NCBI RefSeq assembly: GCF_004000845.1 | Contig: NZ_BIMA01000020.1 | Span: forward strand, 17,505-81,504 | DNA length: 64,000 bases | Source: Paenibacillus koleovorans NBRC 103111 | GTDB lineage: Bacteria > Bacillota > Bacilli > Paenibacillales > NBRC-103111 | Direction: 5' to 3' | Shown here: one piece after another, positions 46,727-56,642 of the stretch | Position numbering within the stretch: the stretch's first letter is position 1 | Layout: every line of letters starts with the position of its first letter | The notes under the pieces: generated by a model | Databases searched by the model: none | What the model was told of the DNA's origin: nothing | Seen by the model: only the letters and a program-made list of their open reading frames with translations | Position numbers and translations under genes: made by a program

Positions 46727-49021
46727 ATGCCTACTGCCCTTATTCCTGCACCCAAACACCAAGTGGACAAAGGAACGGTCCACCTCCCCTTCGAGCGGCC
46801 TATCGCAGCTCTGATTCCGGCCGACTGCTCGCCATTTATCCGAGCGGCAGCGCAGAATGTGCTGTCCCGGCTGACGGACATGGGCTTCATTGCCGTTGCC
46901 TTGCTGGAGGCGGCCGCTGCGGAGATGGAAGCCCCAGCGCCAGGTCCGTATCGGCTGCGATTCGTACCGAACGCCGATTCCGGCACCAGCGAGCGCTACG
47001 GCCTGGAAACCGACGCGGAGGAAACGAGGTTCTGCGGTTCTCCTCGCAGCATGCTGCATGCCGTCGAGACTTGGCTGCAGCTGCTCTCGCCTCTCTCGAC
47101 GCAGCCAGCGTCGGCGTCGGAGCTTGGCGGCGTGAGGCTGACGCTGACTTCGATCGAGGATGCGCCGGATATGCCGGTGCGCGGCGTGTTCGTCGAATGC
47201 TTCATCGGTTCGGACCTGATGAAGCTGGACGACTGGCACCGGCTGATCGACGAGCTCGTCTCGCTCAAGCTGAACACGCTCAGCATCGGCATCAACGGAG
47301 CTTGGCCGATGCGGTATGACGAGCCGGACAGCCGGCTTGATTTCTTGTTCGTCCCGCTGATCGACGACCCTGAGCGGGTGACCGGCAGGCAGTTATCTTA
47401 TTACGATCCGACGCTCGGGGAAGAACGAACGATTCAATATGAGATGCCGATTTACGCGGAGGATTTGCTGGGCGATATTATGGCTTACGCTGCCGAGCGC
47501 GGGGTCCGGACGATCCCGCTGTTCAACGGCCCCGGCCATACGACGGTGCTGTCGCAGCTGTATCCGCATATCTCGGCCAAAGATGCGAATGGCAATCCGA
47601 CGGGCTTCGGCTACAGCTTCTCCCACCCGGAGACGATGGGGATGCTGAAGCGCATCTATACGCGTCTCGTGGAGCGGTATATGCGGCCGAACAGGCAGAC
47701 GTGGGTGCATATCGGCTGCGACGAGGTTGCGCCGTTTCACTATATGAACGAGCGGATGAGCAGTCGGGCGGTATCCCCTTGGTGCAGCGAGGACATGCTG
47801 CGCTACTCGAAGAAAGAGCTGCTCCATCTGTATATCCGCGAGCTGGGCACGCATTTGGTCGGGCTGGGGATGGACAAGATCATCATCTGGCACGACGCAT
47901 TGCACGGCATGGGCGGGTTCGACGAGGACTTCGAGCGGATGCTCGAGGAGAGCGGACTGGCCGGCAAGCTGACGATCCATTGGTGGCGGTACCATGAGCC
48001 TCCCTTGTCGGTTCAGCATGTTCGCGGAGCGGAGAACTGGGTCGCGCCGGCGACCGGCTATTTCCCGAATATTGTCTACCAAGACTTCCTCGACAATATC
48101 GATATTATGGTAAACGAAGGGGTCCGCGTCGGTGCGTCTGCCGCCGTCTCCTACGCCGTCTACGCGCCGAATCAGCATCGGAATACAGCGTTTCTGGCCG
48201 AGAAAAGCTGGAATACCGCTTCGCGGGTCGTCCGGTTCGAGGAGCGCTACGCGCGTTGGTTGTGCGGGGATGAGGCGGACGCGGCTTCGGTCGAGGCGCT
48301 GGAGGACGGCTTCCGGCGGATGCGGCAAGTGTACGGGCAATACGGGCATTGCTACTTCCTGATCGAGACGAGCATCTACTTCGGCAACTACTACCCGCGC
48401 AAGCCGTATCCGGCTCGGGTGTTGAATTCGCTCGCGAACAACGAGTTCGCGGTGGAGACGCTGTCGCGGCTGCTCGCGCTCGATCTGGACCGGGCGCTGA
48501 GCTATTTCGCTCAGGCGGCGCCGCGGGCGGATCGCGCGCAGCTGCTCGCGTACAACGTTATGGACTGCACGCGCACCAAGGGCGTGCTGGACGCGCTCGT
48601 CCAGTTCGGCCAGGCGGTCCGCCTGTACGAGCAAGCCCGCGTCCATCACCCCGACCGCCCCGACATGTTCGAAGAGGCGTATGGCAAGATGGAGCAGGCG
48701 GACAAGCATCTCCATGCGGCACTCCTCGCGGTGTGCGAGACGCATGTCGAATACTGGATTCCTGCGTCGCTGCGGGAGTTCACGCCGCTTGCGCGCAGCA
48801 TTCGCGAGACGCTCGCGTTCTTGGCGCCTTGGCGCGACGCTGGTGTGCGGGAAGGCGGCGGGAACGGTCGGGGAGGCGACGCCGCTTCGAAGGCGGCGAT
48901 TGCGGCCGATACGGCCGCTGCGGCTGATGACGATGCAGCTACGATCCCACCGCTCCCAATCGACAGCCTCCGCCTCACCGTGTACCCGCACCCGCGCGCC
49001 GCCGATCTGGACGAAGCTTAA
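46727..49021 (+). CDS. Family 20 glycosidase (beta-N-acetylhexosaminidase-like), cytoplasmic
   Basis: A 764-residue protein without a signal peptide. A GH20b-like N-terminal domain (about 1-150) precedes the barrel: PVRGVFVECFIG, then VHIGCDEVAPFHYMNE near 326-341, containing the H-x-G-x-D-E motif with the catalytic Asp-Glu pair of family 20. A helical C-terminal region follows, ending in an Ala/Asp/Gly-rich low-complexity tail (about 705-745). Family 20 enzymes cleave terminal GlcNAc or GalNAc by substrate-assisted catalysis. An intracellular one suits breakdown of imported N-acetylated oligosaccharides and could feed the NagA/NagB-like enzymes at 22-24 kb. Confidence 0.85.
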   Translation: MPTALIPAPKHQVDKGTVHLPFERPIAALIPADCSPFIRAAAQNVLSRLTDMGFIAVALLEAAAAEMEAPAPGPYRLRFVPNADSGTSERYGLETDAEETRFCGSPRSMLHAVETWLQLLSPLSTQPASASELGGVRLTLTSIEDAPDMPVRGVFVECFIGSDLMKLDDWHRLIDELVSLKLNTLSIGINGAWPMRYDEPDSRLDFLFVPLIDDPERVTGRQLSYYDPTLGEERTIQYEMPIYAEDLLGDIMAYAAERGVRTIPLFNGPGHTTVLSQLYPHISAKDANGNPTGFGYSFSHPETMGMLKRIYTRLVERYMRPNRQTWVHIGCDEVAPFHYMNERMSSRAVSPWCSEDMLRYSKKELLHLYIRELGTHLVGLGMDKIIIWHDALHGMGGFDEDFERMLEESGLAGKLTIHWWRYHEPPLSVQHVRGAENWVAPATGYFPNIVYQDFLDNIDIMVNEGVRVGASAAVSYAVYAPNQHRNTAFLAEKSWNTASRVVRFEERYARWLCGDEADAASVEALEDGFRRMRQVYGQYGHCYFLIETSIYFGNYYPRKPYPARVLNSLANNEFAVETLSRLLALDLDRALSYFAQAAPRADRAQLLAYNVMDCTRTKGVLDALVQFGQAVRLYEQARVHHPDRPDMFEEAYGKMEQADKHLHAALLAVCETHVEYWIPASLREFTPLARSIRETLAFLAPWRDAGVREGGGNGRGGDAASKAAIAADTAAAADDDAATIPPLPIDSLRLTVYPHPRAADLDEA

Positions 49022-49131
49022 TCGCAGCTTGGTAAGATTGGAGTTTGCTTGAATCCTTCTCCGCTTTGTGCCACAATCACATGGAAAGCGGTTGTCCCAA
49101 CCCAACCCATTCCCGGAGGAGGAGCAACAGA

Positions 49132-50049
49132 ATGAAAACCATCAAGCTGGGCACGAGCAACCTGGAGGTGCCGGTTATCGCCGTCGGCTGCATGCGCATC
49201 AAGTCGCTGAATAAAACGGAAGCCGAACGGTTCGTAAGGACGGCGCTGGAGGAAGAGGCGAATTTTTTCGACCATGCGGATATTTACGGCGGCGGTACGT
49301 GTGAGACGATCTTCGCCGACGCGATCGGCATGAACGACGATGTGCGCGAGAAGATCATCCTGCAATCCAAGTGCGGCATCCGCAAAGGCATGTTCGATTT
49401 CTCGAAAGAGCATATCCTGTCTTCGGTGGACGGCATTCTGCAGCGGCTGAAGACCGATTACCTGGACATCCTGTTGCTGCACCGACCCGACGCCCTCGTC
49501 GAGCCGGAAGAAGTCGCCGAAGCGTTCGACCTTCTTCACAGCTCCGGCAAAGTGCGCCACTTCGGCGTCTCCAACCAGAAGCCGATGCAGATCGAGCTGC
49601 TGCGCAAATATGTGAAGCAGCCGATCGTCGCCAACCAGCTGCAGCTGAGCATCACGAACGCCGCCATGATCACGAACGGCTTCAACGTCAACATGCTGAA
49701 CGACTCCGCGGTGGATCGCGACGGCAGCATACTCGATTATTGCCGTCTGCATGACATCACCGTGCAGCCGTGGTCGCCCTTCCAATACGGATTCTTCGAG
49801 GGGGTTTTCCTGGACAACGAGAAATTCCCCGAGCTAAATCAGAAGATCGATGAAGTCGCCGCCAAATACGAGGTTAGCAACACGACGATCGCGATCGCCT
49901 GGCTGCTGCGCCATCCGGCCCGGATGCAGCCCGTGCTCGGCACGATGAACGCCGACCGCCTGAGAGATTGCTGCCAAGCGGCCGACATCACATTGACCCG
50001 CGAGGAATGGTACGGCATCCTGCTTGCGGCGGGCAATGTATTGCCATAG
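49132..50049 (+). CDS. Aldo/keto reductase (YdhF-like)
   Basis: Start chosen at 49132, behind CGGAGGAGG. The 305-residue AKR barrel carries FFDHADIYGGG (catalytic Asp/Tyr), ILQSKCGIR (Lys) and DILLLHRPD (His), then FGVSNQKP and the C-terminal NADP site PVLGTMNADRL. It resembles the YdhF group of oxidoreductases. Substrate unknown; it follows the glycosidase by 110 nt and may be cotranscribed. Confidence 0.9.
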   Translation: MKTIKLGTSNLEVPVIAVGCMRIKSLNKTEAERFVRTALEEEANFFDHADIYGGGTCETIFADAIGMNDDVREKIILQSKCGIRKGMFDFSKEHILSSVDGILQRLKTDYLDILLLHRPDALVEPEEVAEAFDLLHSSGKVRHFGVSNQKPMQIELLRKYVKQPIVANQLQLSITNAAMITNGFNVNMLNDSAVDRDGSILDYCRLHDITVQPWSPFQYGFFEGVFLDNEKFPELNQKIDEVAAKYEVSNTTIAIAWLLRHPARMQPVLGTMNADRLRDCCQAADITLTREEWYGILLAAGNVLP

Positions 50050-50074
50050 GCTAAGCTTGGTTGATTCTTGCAAA

Positions 50075-50260
50075 TAATGCAGTTAATTTCTCAAGAAGTG
50101 GCCAGCAGCTATCTTTACTTGCCAAAACTGCAGCTAATATCGCCCAAATCGCACCAACACGCGAATCCGGCTAAAATTAACTGTAGAAAACGCATCTAAA
50201 ATAGGGGAGCAGGCATTTCAATCAAAAATAGATGTAAAAAATGCAACTATTATAGTTTTA
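50075..50260. repeat. Third intergenic repeat family (TGCAGTTAATTT type), several copies
   Basis: Copies of a short motif near TGCAGTTAATTT occur around 50088 (AATGCAGTTAATTTC) and 50128 (ACTGCAGCTAATATC), an inverted copy near 50172-50190 (AAAATTAACTGTAG), and more degenerate forms (AGATGTAAAAAATGCA near 50230). This AT-rich stretch fills most of 50050-50329 together with the terminator and contains no gene. Confidence 0.6.
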
Positions 50261-50276
50261 TAGTTCATAAAACGCA

Positions 50277-50319
50277 AAATCCCCTGGACTCTTTTCAGAG
50301 TTCAGAGGATTTTTTTGTG
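50277..50319 (+). terminator. Terminator after the aldo/keto reductase
   Basis: AAATCCCCTGGACTC pairs, with two mismatches, with GAGTTCAGAGGATTT around TTTTCA, followed by a run of T. Confidence 0.8.
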
Positions 50320-50329
50320 AAACAACAAC

Positions 50330-52189
50330 TTAACGCGTCAACCAAATATTCGTAACGCCCTCATGCAGATGCTCGAGCACGATCTCCTTGTACTTGCAGC
50401 CGAAACGAAGCACATTGGACACCCGAGCGAGCTCGGCGCCATTGTCCACGGCGATGCCCCACGGATGCTCCGGGCTCCCGAACGCCTCCTCGTCGTAGGC
50501 GAGCAGGATGGTGACGCCGTCGACATCGGCTTCCGCTATGATGCGGCCCGTCGCCGTCTGACCCGCGCCTCCATGGCTCCACTCCACTTGCACTTGACGC
50601 CTCGCCCGGAACCAGTCGAGTATTTGCGCCCCCGTCCACCAGTCCATGCCGAGCTGACGCCCATGCTCCACCAGCTTCACCAGCATCGCGCCGACCGTCG
50701 ATTCTGTTCCTACCAGATAAGGATGGAACAGGAAATGAGCGACCCCGTACACATCGCGTACCCGATCGGTCAAAGCCAAAGCCTCCTCCTCCGTGCAACG
50801 CATCGCGAAAGGCGGGTCCCAAGAAAGCGTCGTCAAGCTGACGACATCAGTCTCCTGCAGCCCGGTATCCGGATTGAACGTCAGGAACGGATGGCTCGTG
50901 CCGGTAAGAAACCCTTTGTTGCCTTGTTTCGTACCTCCACGGGACTGCTCCAGGTAGAGGCCTTGACGCTCGCACCAATGCAGCAGCGCATAGTCGCCTT
51001 CCCAACGCAAATAATGGTTCTTGTTCGTGACGATCCGCTCATCCGGAAACTGGCTGCGCAGCATATCGTACTGGTGCTTGAAATGCGATTCCTTCCACTG
51101 GCTCTGCGGCATCTCGGTTCCGAGCGCATTGTAGTGGAGCGCAACCTCATGACCGGCTTCAGCAATACGCCGATTGATCGACTCGTCGTACCCCGGCATG
51201 ATGATGCACCAGGTTGACTTCACTCCGGCATCCGCCAGCCGATCGAGCGTGTTCAGCGCCTGCTCCGGAATATTCCGGTCCGTGTCGTGCGAGATATGGC
51301 CGATGGCCGACAACCCTCCCGGCCACAGCCACACTTGCCCGAACGTATGGCCGGACGCCGTGAACAGCTGATGCAGCAGCCGCATGAACAGAATGCGCCA
51401 CTCGTCGACGATCGGGTGCAGGTAGAACGGCGCGCCTCCGACCGTATCGCGGTCCCTTCCCCAATCGAGCACGCAAGCGTCGTCCGCCTTCAGAATGTTG
51501 TCATTGATCGCGCCCGTTCCGTCCGGCGCCGGCGCTCCGTCCTTGACGACCTTGACTCCTTGCTGGATCAAGCAAAACGTCTGCATCAGGTCGACGGCGA
51601 GCATCGTCGCCCGCCCGCGTCCGACACGGCGCGAGAGCAACGCAGGGAACGGCTCGCGGACGATGCCGATCCGCCTCATGAGCTGTCCGCCGATCTCCAG
51701 CGGCCCACAGTCGCCAGCGTCAATCGCGGAAGCTGTGGAACCCCCGGAAACCCCGGAAGCGCTGGAAGCTCCGGAAGCTCCGGCAGAGAGCGGCTCCACG
51801 GAGCAGCCGCCGAAAAAGTGGAACGAGCTTTGCAGATCTTCCGCCAGCGGATCGTCGCCCCACTCGACCCAGCCCTCCGTCACGTTCAAGTCGCCCGTTA
51901 CTTGGCGGACGCCGAACAAGCTGCCGGTACCATGCAGCCCGCCGATCGCAAGCAGCACATTCCCTTCCCGGCAATAAGCCCCGCAAGCCGCAGCCCAATC
52001 GGAGCGGTCGCCTTCCCCCACGAGCAGCGTAACACCCGTTGGCAATGCATCCGCCCAGTCGTCCGGCGACCATTTTTGATAGGCCAGGCCCAAGTACGTC
52101 AGCAGCTCGAATATATTCTCCGTGTAGCAGGCTCGCCGTTCCGCTCGCATAATCCCGCATTCCCGCTCATTCCACACAACATGAATCAT
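50330..52189 (-). CDS. NodB-like polysaccharide deacetylase-type protein
   Basis: A 619-residue cytoplasmic protein (no signal peptide). After an N-terminal alpha/beta region (about 1-250) comes a NodB-like TIM-type domain: AIGHISHDTDRN (Asp-Asp-like metal/catalytic block), STWCIIMPGYDES and AGHEVALHYNALG (His-type motif). The C-terminal domain is beta-rich. A Ser/Ala/Gly-rich low-complexity insert (about 136-160) is coded by repeated GGAAGCTCC-like units (51730-51790). It lies 30 nt downstream of a DegT aminotransferase gene and may deacetylate or otherwise act on an amino or N-acyl sugar. The canonical H-x-x-x-H zinc pair is not clear, so activity is uncertain. Confidence 0.72.
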   Translation of the reverse strand: MIHVVWNERECGIMRAERRACYTENIFELLTYLGLAYQKWSPDDWADALPTGVTLLVGEGDRSDWAAACGAYCREGNVLLAIGGLHGTGSLFGVRQVTGDLNVTEGWVEWGDDPLAEDLQSSFHFFGGCSVEPLSAGASGASSASGVSGGSTASAIDAGDCGPLEIGGQLMRRIGIVREPFPALLSRRVGRGRATMLAVDLMQTFCLIQQGVKVVKDGAPAPDGTGAINDNILKADDACVLDWGRDRDTVGGAPFYLHPIVDEWRILFMRLLHQLFTASGHTFGQVWLWPGGLSAIGHISHDTDRNIPEQALNTLDRLADAGVKSTWCIIMPGYDESINRRIAEAGHEVALHYNALGTEMPQSQWKESHFKHQYDMLRSQFPDERIVTNKNHYLRWEGDYALLHWCERQGLYLEQSRGGTKQGNKGFLTGTSHPFLTFNPDTGLQETDVVSLTTLSWDPPFAMRCTEEEALALTDRVRDVYGVAHFLFHPYLVGTESTVGAMLVKLVEHGRQLGMDWWTGAQILDWFRARRQVQVEWSHGGAGQTATGRIIAEADVDGVTILLAYDEEAFGSPEHPWGIAVDNGAELARVSNVLRFGCKYKEIVLEHLHEGVTNIWLTR

Positions 52190-52219
52190 GGTGACAAGTC
52201 CCCTTTGCTGTCAGTCTTC

Positions 52220-53557
52220 CTAACGCCGATTGGACAAATGCCACCCGCCGACGAACGGCGCGTTGCCCCGGTCATCTTCAAGCAGCTCCTTGTAATTTTC
52301 CGCAACCTTCCGGTAAGCGGCGGCGTGCTGCTCGATCGCTTCCGGACGGAAATGCTTGAACCAAGGGATGCTGTACACCTTCTGTCCGATCGTGTCGCTC
52401 ACCGGCAAGCTCGCGTCCAACTGCCGCACATCCCGCACCGCATGCGCGATCCGCGTCGGCTTGCCATGGCCGTACACATCGGCATCGTGCAGCAGCGCGT
52501 GCATATGCATCGGCAGGTTGCAGCCCGGTCCGGCCAGCGAACCTTCCGCCCGCACCGCTTCGCAGAACCGGGTCACCGACAGCCCGCCCAGCTCCTCCGA
52601 CACGTAGTGGCCGTGCGCCGCATACCAGCCGGCCATCGTCGAATCCGTGCCGGGCGGCGTGCGGTGAGGCCGCAGACCGGGAACCCCATCCAGCAAATCC
52701 CAGAAGTAGTTCATCGCCTTGTCGATCTCTGCACAGCGTGCATCGTAATGCTTCAGCTGCACCCGCCCCATCGCCGAGCTGACCTGGTGCATCCGGTACT
52801 TGTAGGCGCCGAGCGGCAGCCCGGTGTAAGGCTTCAGCTCGGGGCTTACGATCTGGGACCCGAACCGCTCGTAGTGGCCGAGCGACATCGCGCGCTCATA
52901 GATCGCAAGATCGTTCGTCACGAGCATGCCGGCTTCGCCGATGGCGAGCGACTTGCCGGCCATAAGCGACATCGCGCCGACATGGCCGATCGTGCCGAGC
53001 TTGCGTCCCTTATAATAGCCGCCTTGCGCATGAGAGACGTCCTCGATCACTTGGAGATTATGTTTGGCGGCAATAGCCATAATCGCATCCATATCGGCGG
53101 GATGACCCAAGTAATGGACAACCATAATCGCTTTCGTACGCTCGCCGATTCGATGCTCGATATCGTTCGGATCGATGCACAGCGTGACCGGATCCAGATC
53201 GGCGAAGACGACGGTCGCCCCCAAGTTGAATGCCTGCAGCCCGGATGCCCAATACGTGACGCTCGGGCAAATAACTTCATCCCCTACGCCGACCCCCACT
53301 CCGTACATCGCCGCCTGGAGCGACGCCGTCCCGTTATTGAAGCCTAGCGCGTAGTCCATTCCGAGCCACGCCTTGAAATCTTCCTCCAGCTGCATCGTGA
53401 TGTCGCTGCCCGACATATTGCCTTCGCGAATGACTTGCAGCACCGCCTGTTCATCCTCTTCCGTTACGATCGGCCATTTGAACATGTCGCCGTCTTCCAG
53501 TGTAACCGCTTTAGTTCCGCCCAACAGGGCAAGCTTGGAACCTGTTTCCACAGTCAT
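52220..53557 (-). CDS. DegT/DnrJ/EryC1/StrS family PLP aminotransferase
   Basis: Start chosen at 53557, with AGGGAGT about 10 nt upstream. The 445-residue PLP enzyme has NNGTASLQAAMYG, DEVICPSVTYWASG, VIEDVSHAQGG and SLMAGKSLAIGEAGM, whose Lys is the expected Schiff-base residue. The family aminates keto-sugars or acts as sugar dehydratases, usually for surface polysaccharide or antibiotic sugars. Together with the NodB-like gene it forms a two-gene operon; its sugar-nucleotide partners are not in the window. Confidence 0.88.
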   Translation of the reverse strand: MTVETGSKLALLGGTKAVTLEDGDMFKWPIVTEEDEQAVLQVIREGNMSGSDITMQLEEDFKAWLGMDYALGFNNGTASLQAAMYGVGVGVGDEVICPSVTYWASGLQAFNLGATVVFADLDPVTLCIDPNDIEHRIGERTKAIMVVHYLGHPADMDAIMAIAAKHNLQVIEDVSHAQGGYYKGRKLGTIGHVGAMSLMAGKSLAIGEAGMLVTNDLAIYERAMSLGHYERFGSQIVSPELKPYTGLPLGAYKYRMHQVSSAMGRVQLKHYDARCAEIDKAMNYFWDLLDGVPGLRPHRTPPGTDSTMAGWYAAHGHYVSEELGGLSVTRFCEAVRAEGSLAGPGCNLPMHMHALLHDADVYGHGKPTRIAHAVRDVRQLDASLPVSDTIGQKVYSIPWFKHFRPEAIEQHAAAYRKVAENYKELLEDDRGNAPFVGGWHLSNRR

Positions 53558-53720
53558 TTCGCAACACTCCCTATCTTTTGATACCCCCATTGTACCTCAT
53601 TCTAACTGCCTGTTACATACCTGTTGAGTTGCTAGTTTCATTTATTTTTTTAAGATAAACTACGCTCGCATCTTGTCGAATCATGGTACATTTATAGGTA
53701 TATGGACAGGGGGAGTGCGT

Positions 53721-56639
53721 ATGGTAAAAGATTTGCTCATTAATTTTGCTTTACTTGCCGTGTTCGTGTTTCTCGCGCGCCAGCTGTTCACGCAACCGGC
53801 GATCCGGCGCCTGCCAGAGTGGCTGTACCAGTCGACCGTCGCCCTGGTTCACGGCATCTACGGCACCATCCTGATCTACTATGGCGTGGCCGTCTCCGAC
53901 ACTCACATTCTCGACTTCCGGGCCGTGGCCATCATACTCGCCGCTTATATTGGTGGCACCTCCTCCGCCTTCCTGACAACCGCTTTTCTCATCATAACCC
54001 GGTCGGCCCTGGACCCTGCCGTCTTCGGACGGGTGGCGATGCTCGGGATGCTCATCTTCCTAGGATGCGCGATCGTGAACCGCTTTGTGCGTCCTTACTG
54101 GCCGAAATGGATTTTGCTCGCTCTCTGCCCTTCCATTGTCCTGTTCGGCAACCTTCAATTTTTCACCCCGCTGCCTTTCGTAGAAATCGTCCTTCCGGAC
54201 ATCGTCCTGCATTTCGTCATCGGCCTGATTGTCGCCGCCATGCTCCGCTATTGGATGCGATCGGATGAGCTTGCCCTCCAGGTGCAAGGGATGAGGCAGG
54301 AGCTGGCGGAAATCGTGCAGATGCAGCCCGGCTTCACTTTCAAGCTGCAGAAGAATGGGAGCCGGATCATCTACTCGCTGATTGACGGAAGGCTTCTCCA
54401 GGAGATGGATTTGCGACCGAACGACTTTATAGGAAAAACTCCCACGGAAGTAAAAAGATTCCCCCAGCCTTACGCCCTCTTCCAACAAGCCAACTACGAG
54501 CATGCCTGGCAAGGGAACAAGCATACTTACGAGTCCGAGCTATTCGGCAAACAGTTGATGACTACGCTGCAGCCCGTCTTCGAAGGACCGGATGTGAAAG
54601 CGGTCATCGGAGCTACCGCCGATATGACGGAGCGGCGAGCGGCGGAAGCGGCCGGTCAGGCGAGTCAGGCCAAGACGGAGTTTCTGGCCCGCATGAGTCA
54701 CGAAATCCGGACGCCACTGAACGGCATTATGGGTTTATCCCAGTTGCTGAGAGGAACCGATCTGTCACCGCATCAGCAATCTTATCTGGATAAAATATTA
54801 ACCTCTTCCGACATCCTGCTCAGGATCATCAACGATATTCTTGATTTCTCCAAAATCGAGGCCGGCAAGCTAGAGCTCGAGCGGATCGGGTTCGGGCTGG
54901 ACGAGCTGTTCCTCGAGCTGGCCGATCAGATGGACATTCTGACGCGAGGCAAGCAGTTGGAGCTGATCGTGGAATCGCCGCCGTTGCCGCCCGGCTCCCG
55001 GCTAATCGGCGATCCGCTGCGGTTGAAGCAGGTGCTGCTCAACCTGTGCAGCAACGCGATCAAATTCACCGAACGCGGTCATATCCGCGTCACCGCAACG
55101 ATCGAGCAGCGTCACGCCGAGTCGCTGACCATCCGGTTCGCCGTCGAGGATACCGGCATCGGCATTTCGCCGGAGCAGGAGCGGCAGCTGTTCCAGCCGT
55201 TCTCCCAAGGCGACGGCTCTACGAGCCGCAAGTACGGCGGAACGGGTTTGGGGTTGACGATCAGCCGCTTTCTCATCGAGAGCATGGGCGGCCAGCTAGA
55301 GCTCCGCAGCGTTGTCGGCGAAGGCAGTACTTTGACATTCGCGCTCTCGTTCGATCTTGCCGGCTCCGTTCAAGATGCCCAGGCAGAAGCGGATAAATAT
55401 TCCCTAACGAATGAACGCGACGGGGAACGAGTTCCGCATCGCGTGCTTCTTGTGGAAGACTATGAACCGACGCGGTCCGCCTTGACCCGCACGCTGAAGT
55501 CACTTGCGTGCGAAGTGACGGCCATCGCCTCCTGGAAGGAACTGCCGAATTCTCGCTTCGACCTCGTGCTCTATGATCTTGACGCCTCCGAACAAGCAGG
55601 TGATGGGTTGGAGCGTATCGAGCAAGCCCGGCTCCACTCCGGCACCGCCTTGATCGTCCCCATAACGACATCTTGGGGCCGGGAGCGGCTGCTTCATCAG
55701 CCGGCTTCGATGAGCGCGGACGCCGTGCTGCTGAGACCTGTAAGCAGGTTGGCACTCAGCCGGATTTTGAATTTGTTTAATGACGAAGAACGAGAGGCTG
55801 AGAGGGCCGAGTCGACAAGCTCAGTTGAAGTTGAAGTCGGAGTCGGAGTCAGGGTTGATGTCGAAGACACGAGCGACACTCCGATCAGGTCGAACAGTTA
55901 CCGCATCCTGCTGGCCGAGGATCATGAGATCAACCGGCTCGTCGTGATGGACCAGCTCACTCCGCTGGGTTATGAGGTCGTTGTCGCCCATGGCGGTGAA
56001 GAAGCGTTGGGGCTGCTGCAGGATGGCCGCCGCTACGATCTCGTGCTCATGGATATTCATATGCCCGATATGGACGGCTATGAAGCTGCGAAGCGAATCA
56101 GGCTTATGCCGGAATTCCGCGATCTGCCGATCGTCGCCTTGACGGCTGACGCGCTGCTGCACCAGCAGCCTACCTACTTGCAGGCGGGGATGAACGATTA
56201 TTTGCTGAAGCCGATGCAGCTGGAACAGCTGACCGCAATGGTGCGCAAGTGGATCAACTCGTCCGCCTACGCAGAAAAAGCAGCTGCTCCTGTAGAATCC
56301 AACCTTCCGTTCCATGTGGAGGGACTGGACCTGCTGCAAGTAATGGCTCGAATCGGCGGTCGATTGCCGATCCTGCTCAATGTACTTCAGTTATTCAAAC
56401 GGGAGTACGCCGACTTCGGCGTTCGGCTCGAGGGCATGATGAATGCCCGGGACTATAGCGCCGCGCGCCGTCATGTACATACGCTGATCGGCGTCTCCCG
56501 CAACCTGGCTGCCGTTCGGCTGGTGGATCTGGCCATGACGCTCGAAGAGGACATCCACGCCGAGTCGCCCCATTACAAGCTAACGTTAGTCTATGTGAAC
56601 GCCGAAATTCGACGGATCGTCGCCGGCATCCCGGAATAG
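53721..56639 (+). CDS. Hybrid sensor histidine kinase (5TMR-LYT, PAS, HisKA, ATPase, two REC, Hpt)
   Basis: Start chosen at 53721 behind GGGGGAG. The 972-residue protein has a 5TMR-LYT membrane sensor (about 1-180), a PAS-like segment (about 200-310), HisKA with RMSHEIRTPLNG (His near 328), and HATPase with LCSNAIKFT and GTGLGLTISRFL. A divergent receiver domain (LLVEDYEP, phospho-Asp in LYDLDAS) is joined by a Val/Glu/Asp-rich repetitive linker (55820-55870) to a canonical receiver (LLAEDHEIN, LVLMDIHMPDMDG). It ends in an Hpt-like domain, RHVHTLIGVSRN, with Ile where Hpt motifs usually have Lys. A multistep phosphorelay kinase, convergent with the CheA gene. Confidence 0.9.
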   Translation: MVKDLLINFALLAVFVFLARQLFTQPAIRRLPEWLYQSTVALVHGIYGTILIYYGVAVSDTHILDFRAVAIILAAYIGGTSSAFLTTAFLIITRSALDPAVFGRVAMLGMLIFLGCAIVNRFVRPYWPKWILLALCPSIVLFGNLQFFTPLPFVEIVLPDIVLHFVIGLIVAAMLRYWMRSDELALQVQGMRQELAEIVQMQPGFTFKLQKNGSRIIYSLIDGRLLQEMDLRPNDFIGKTPTEVKRFPQPYALFQQANYEHAWQGNKHTYESELFGKQLMTTLQPVFEGPDVKAVIGATADMTERRAAEAAGQASQAKTEFLARMSHEIRTPLNGIMGLSQLLRGTDLSPHQQSYLDKILTSSDILLRIINDILDFSKIEAGKLELERIGFGLDELFLELADQMDILTRGKQLELIVESPPLPPGSRLIGDPLRLKQVLLNLCSNAIKFTERGHIRVTATIEQRHAESLTIRFAVEDTGIGISPEQERQLFQPFSQGDGSTSRKYGGTGLGLTISRFLIESMGGQLELRSVVGEGSTLTFALSFDLAGSVQDAQAEADKYSLTNERDGERVPHRVLLVEDYEPTRSALTRTLKSLACEVTAIASWKELPNSRFDLVLYDLDASEQAGDGLERIEQARLHSGTALIVPITTSWGRERLLHQPASMSADAVLLRPVSRLALSRILNLFNDEEREAERAESTSSVEVEVGVGVRVDVEDTSDTPIRSNSYRILLAEDHEINRLVVMDQLTPLGYEVVVAHGGEEALGLLQDGRRYDLVLMDIHMPDMDGYEAAKRIRLMPEFRDLPIVALTADALLHQQPTYLQAGMNDYLLKPMQLEQLTAMVRKWINSSAYAEKAAAPVESNLPFHVEGLDLLQVMARIGGRLPILLNVLQLFKREYADFGVRLEGMMNARDYSAARRHVHTLIGVSRNLAAVRLVDLAMTLEEDIHAESPHYKLTLVYVNAEIRRIVAGIPE

Positions 56640-56642
56640 AGC

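Noticed and set aside
47393..49105. 570-codon minus-strand open frame opposite the family-20 glycosidase
   Set aside because: Compositional shadow: Arg/His-rich, no motif, and the opposite strand carries a clear GH20 active site.
51287..53347. Very long plus-strand open frame opposite the NodB-like and DegT genes
   Set aside because: It is antisense to two convincing enzyme genes, rich in Arg, His and Pro as GC-rich shadow frames are, and has no ribosome binding site.
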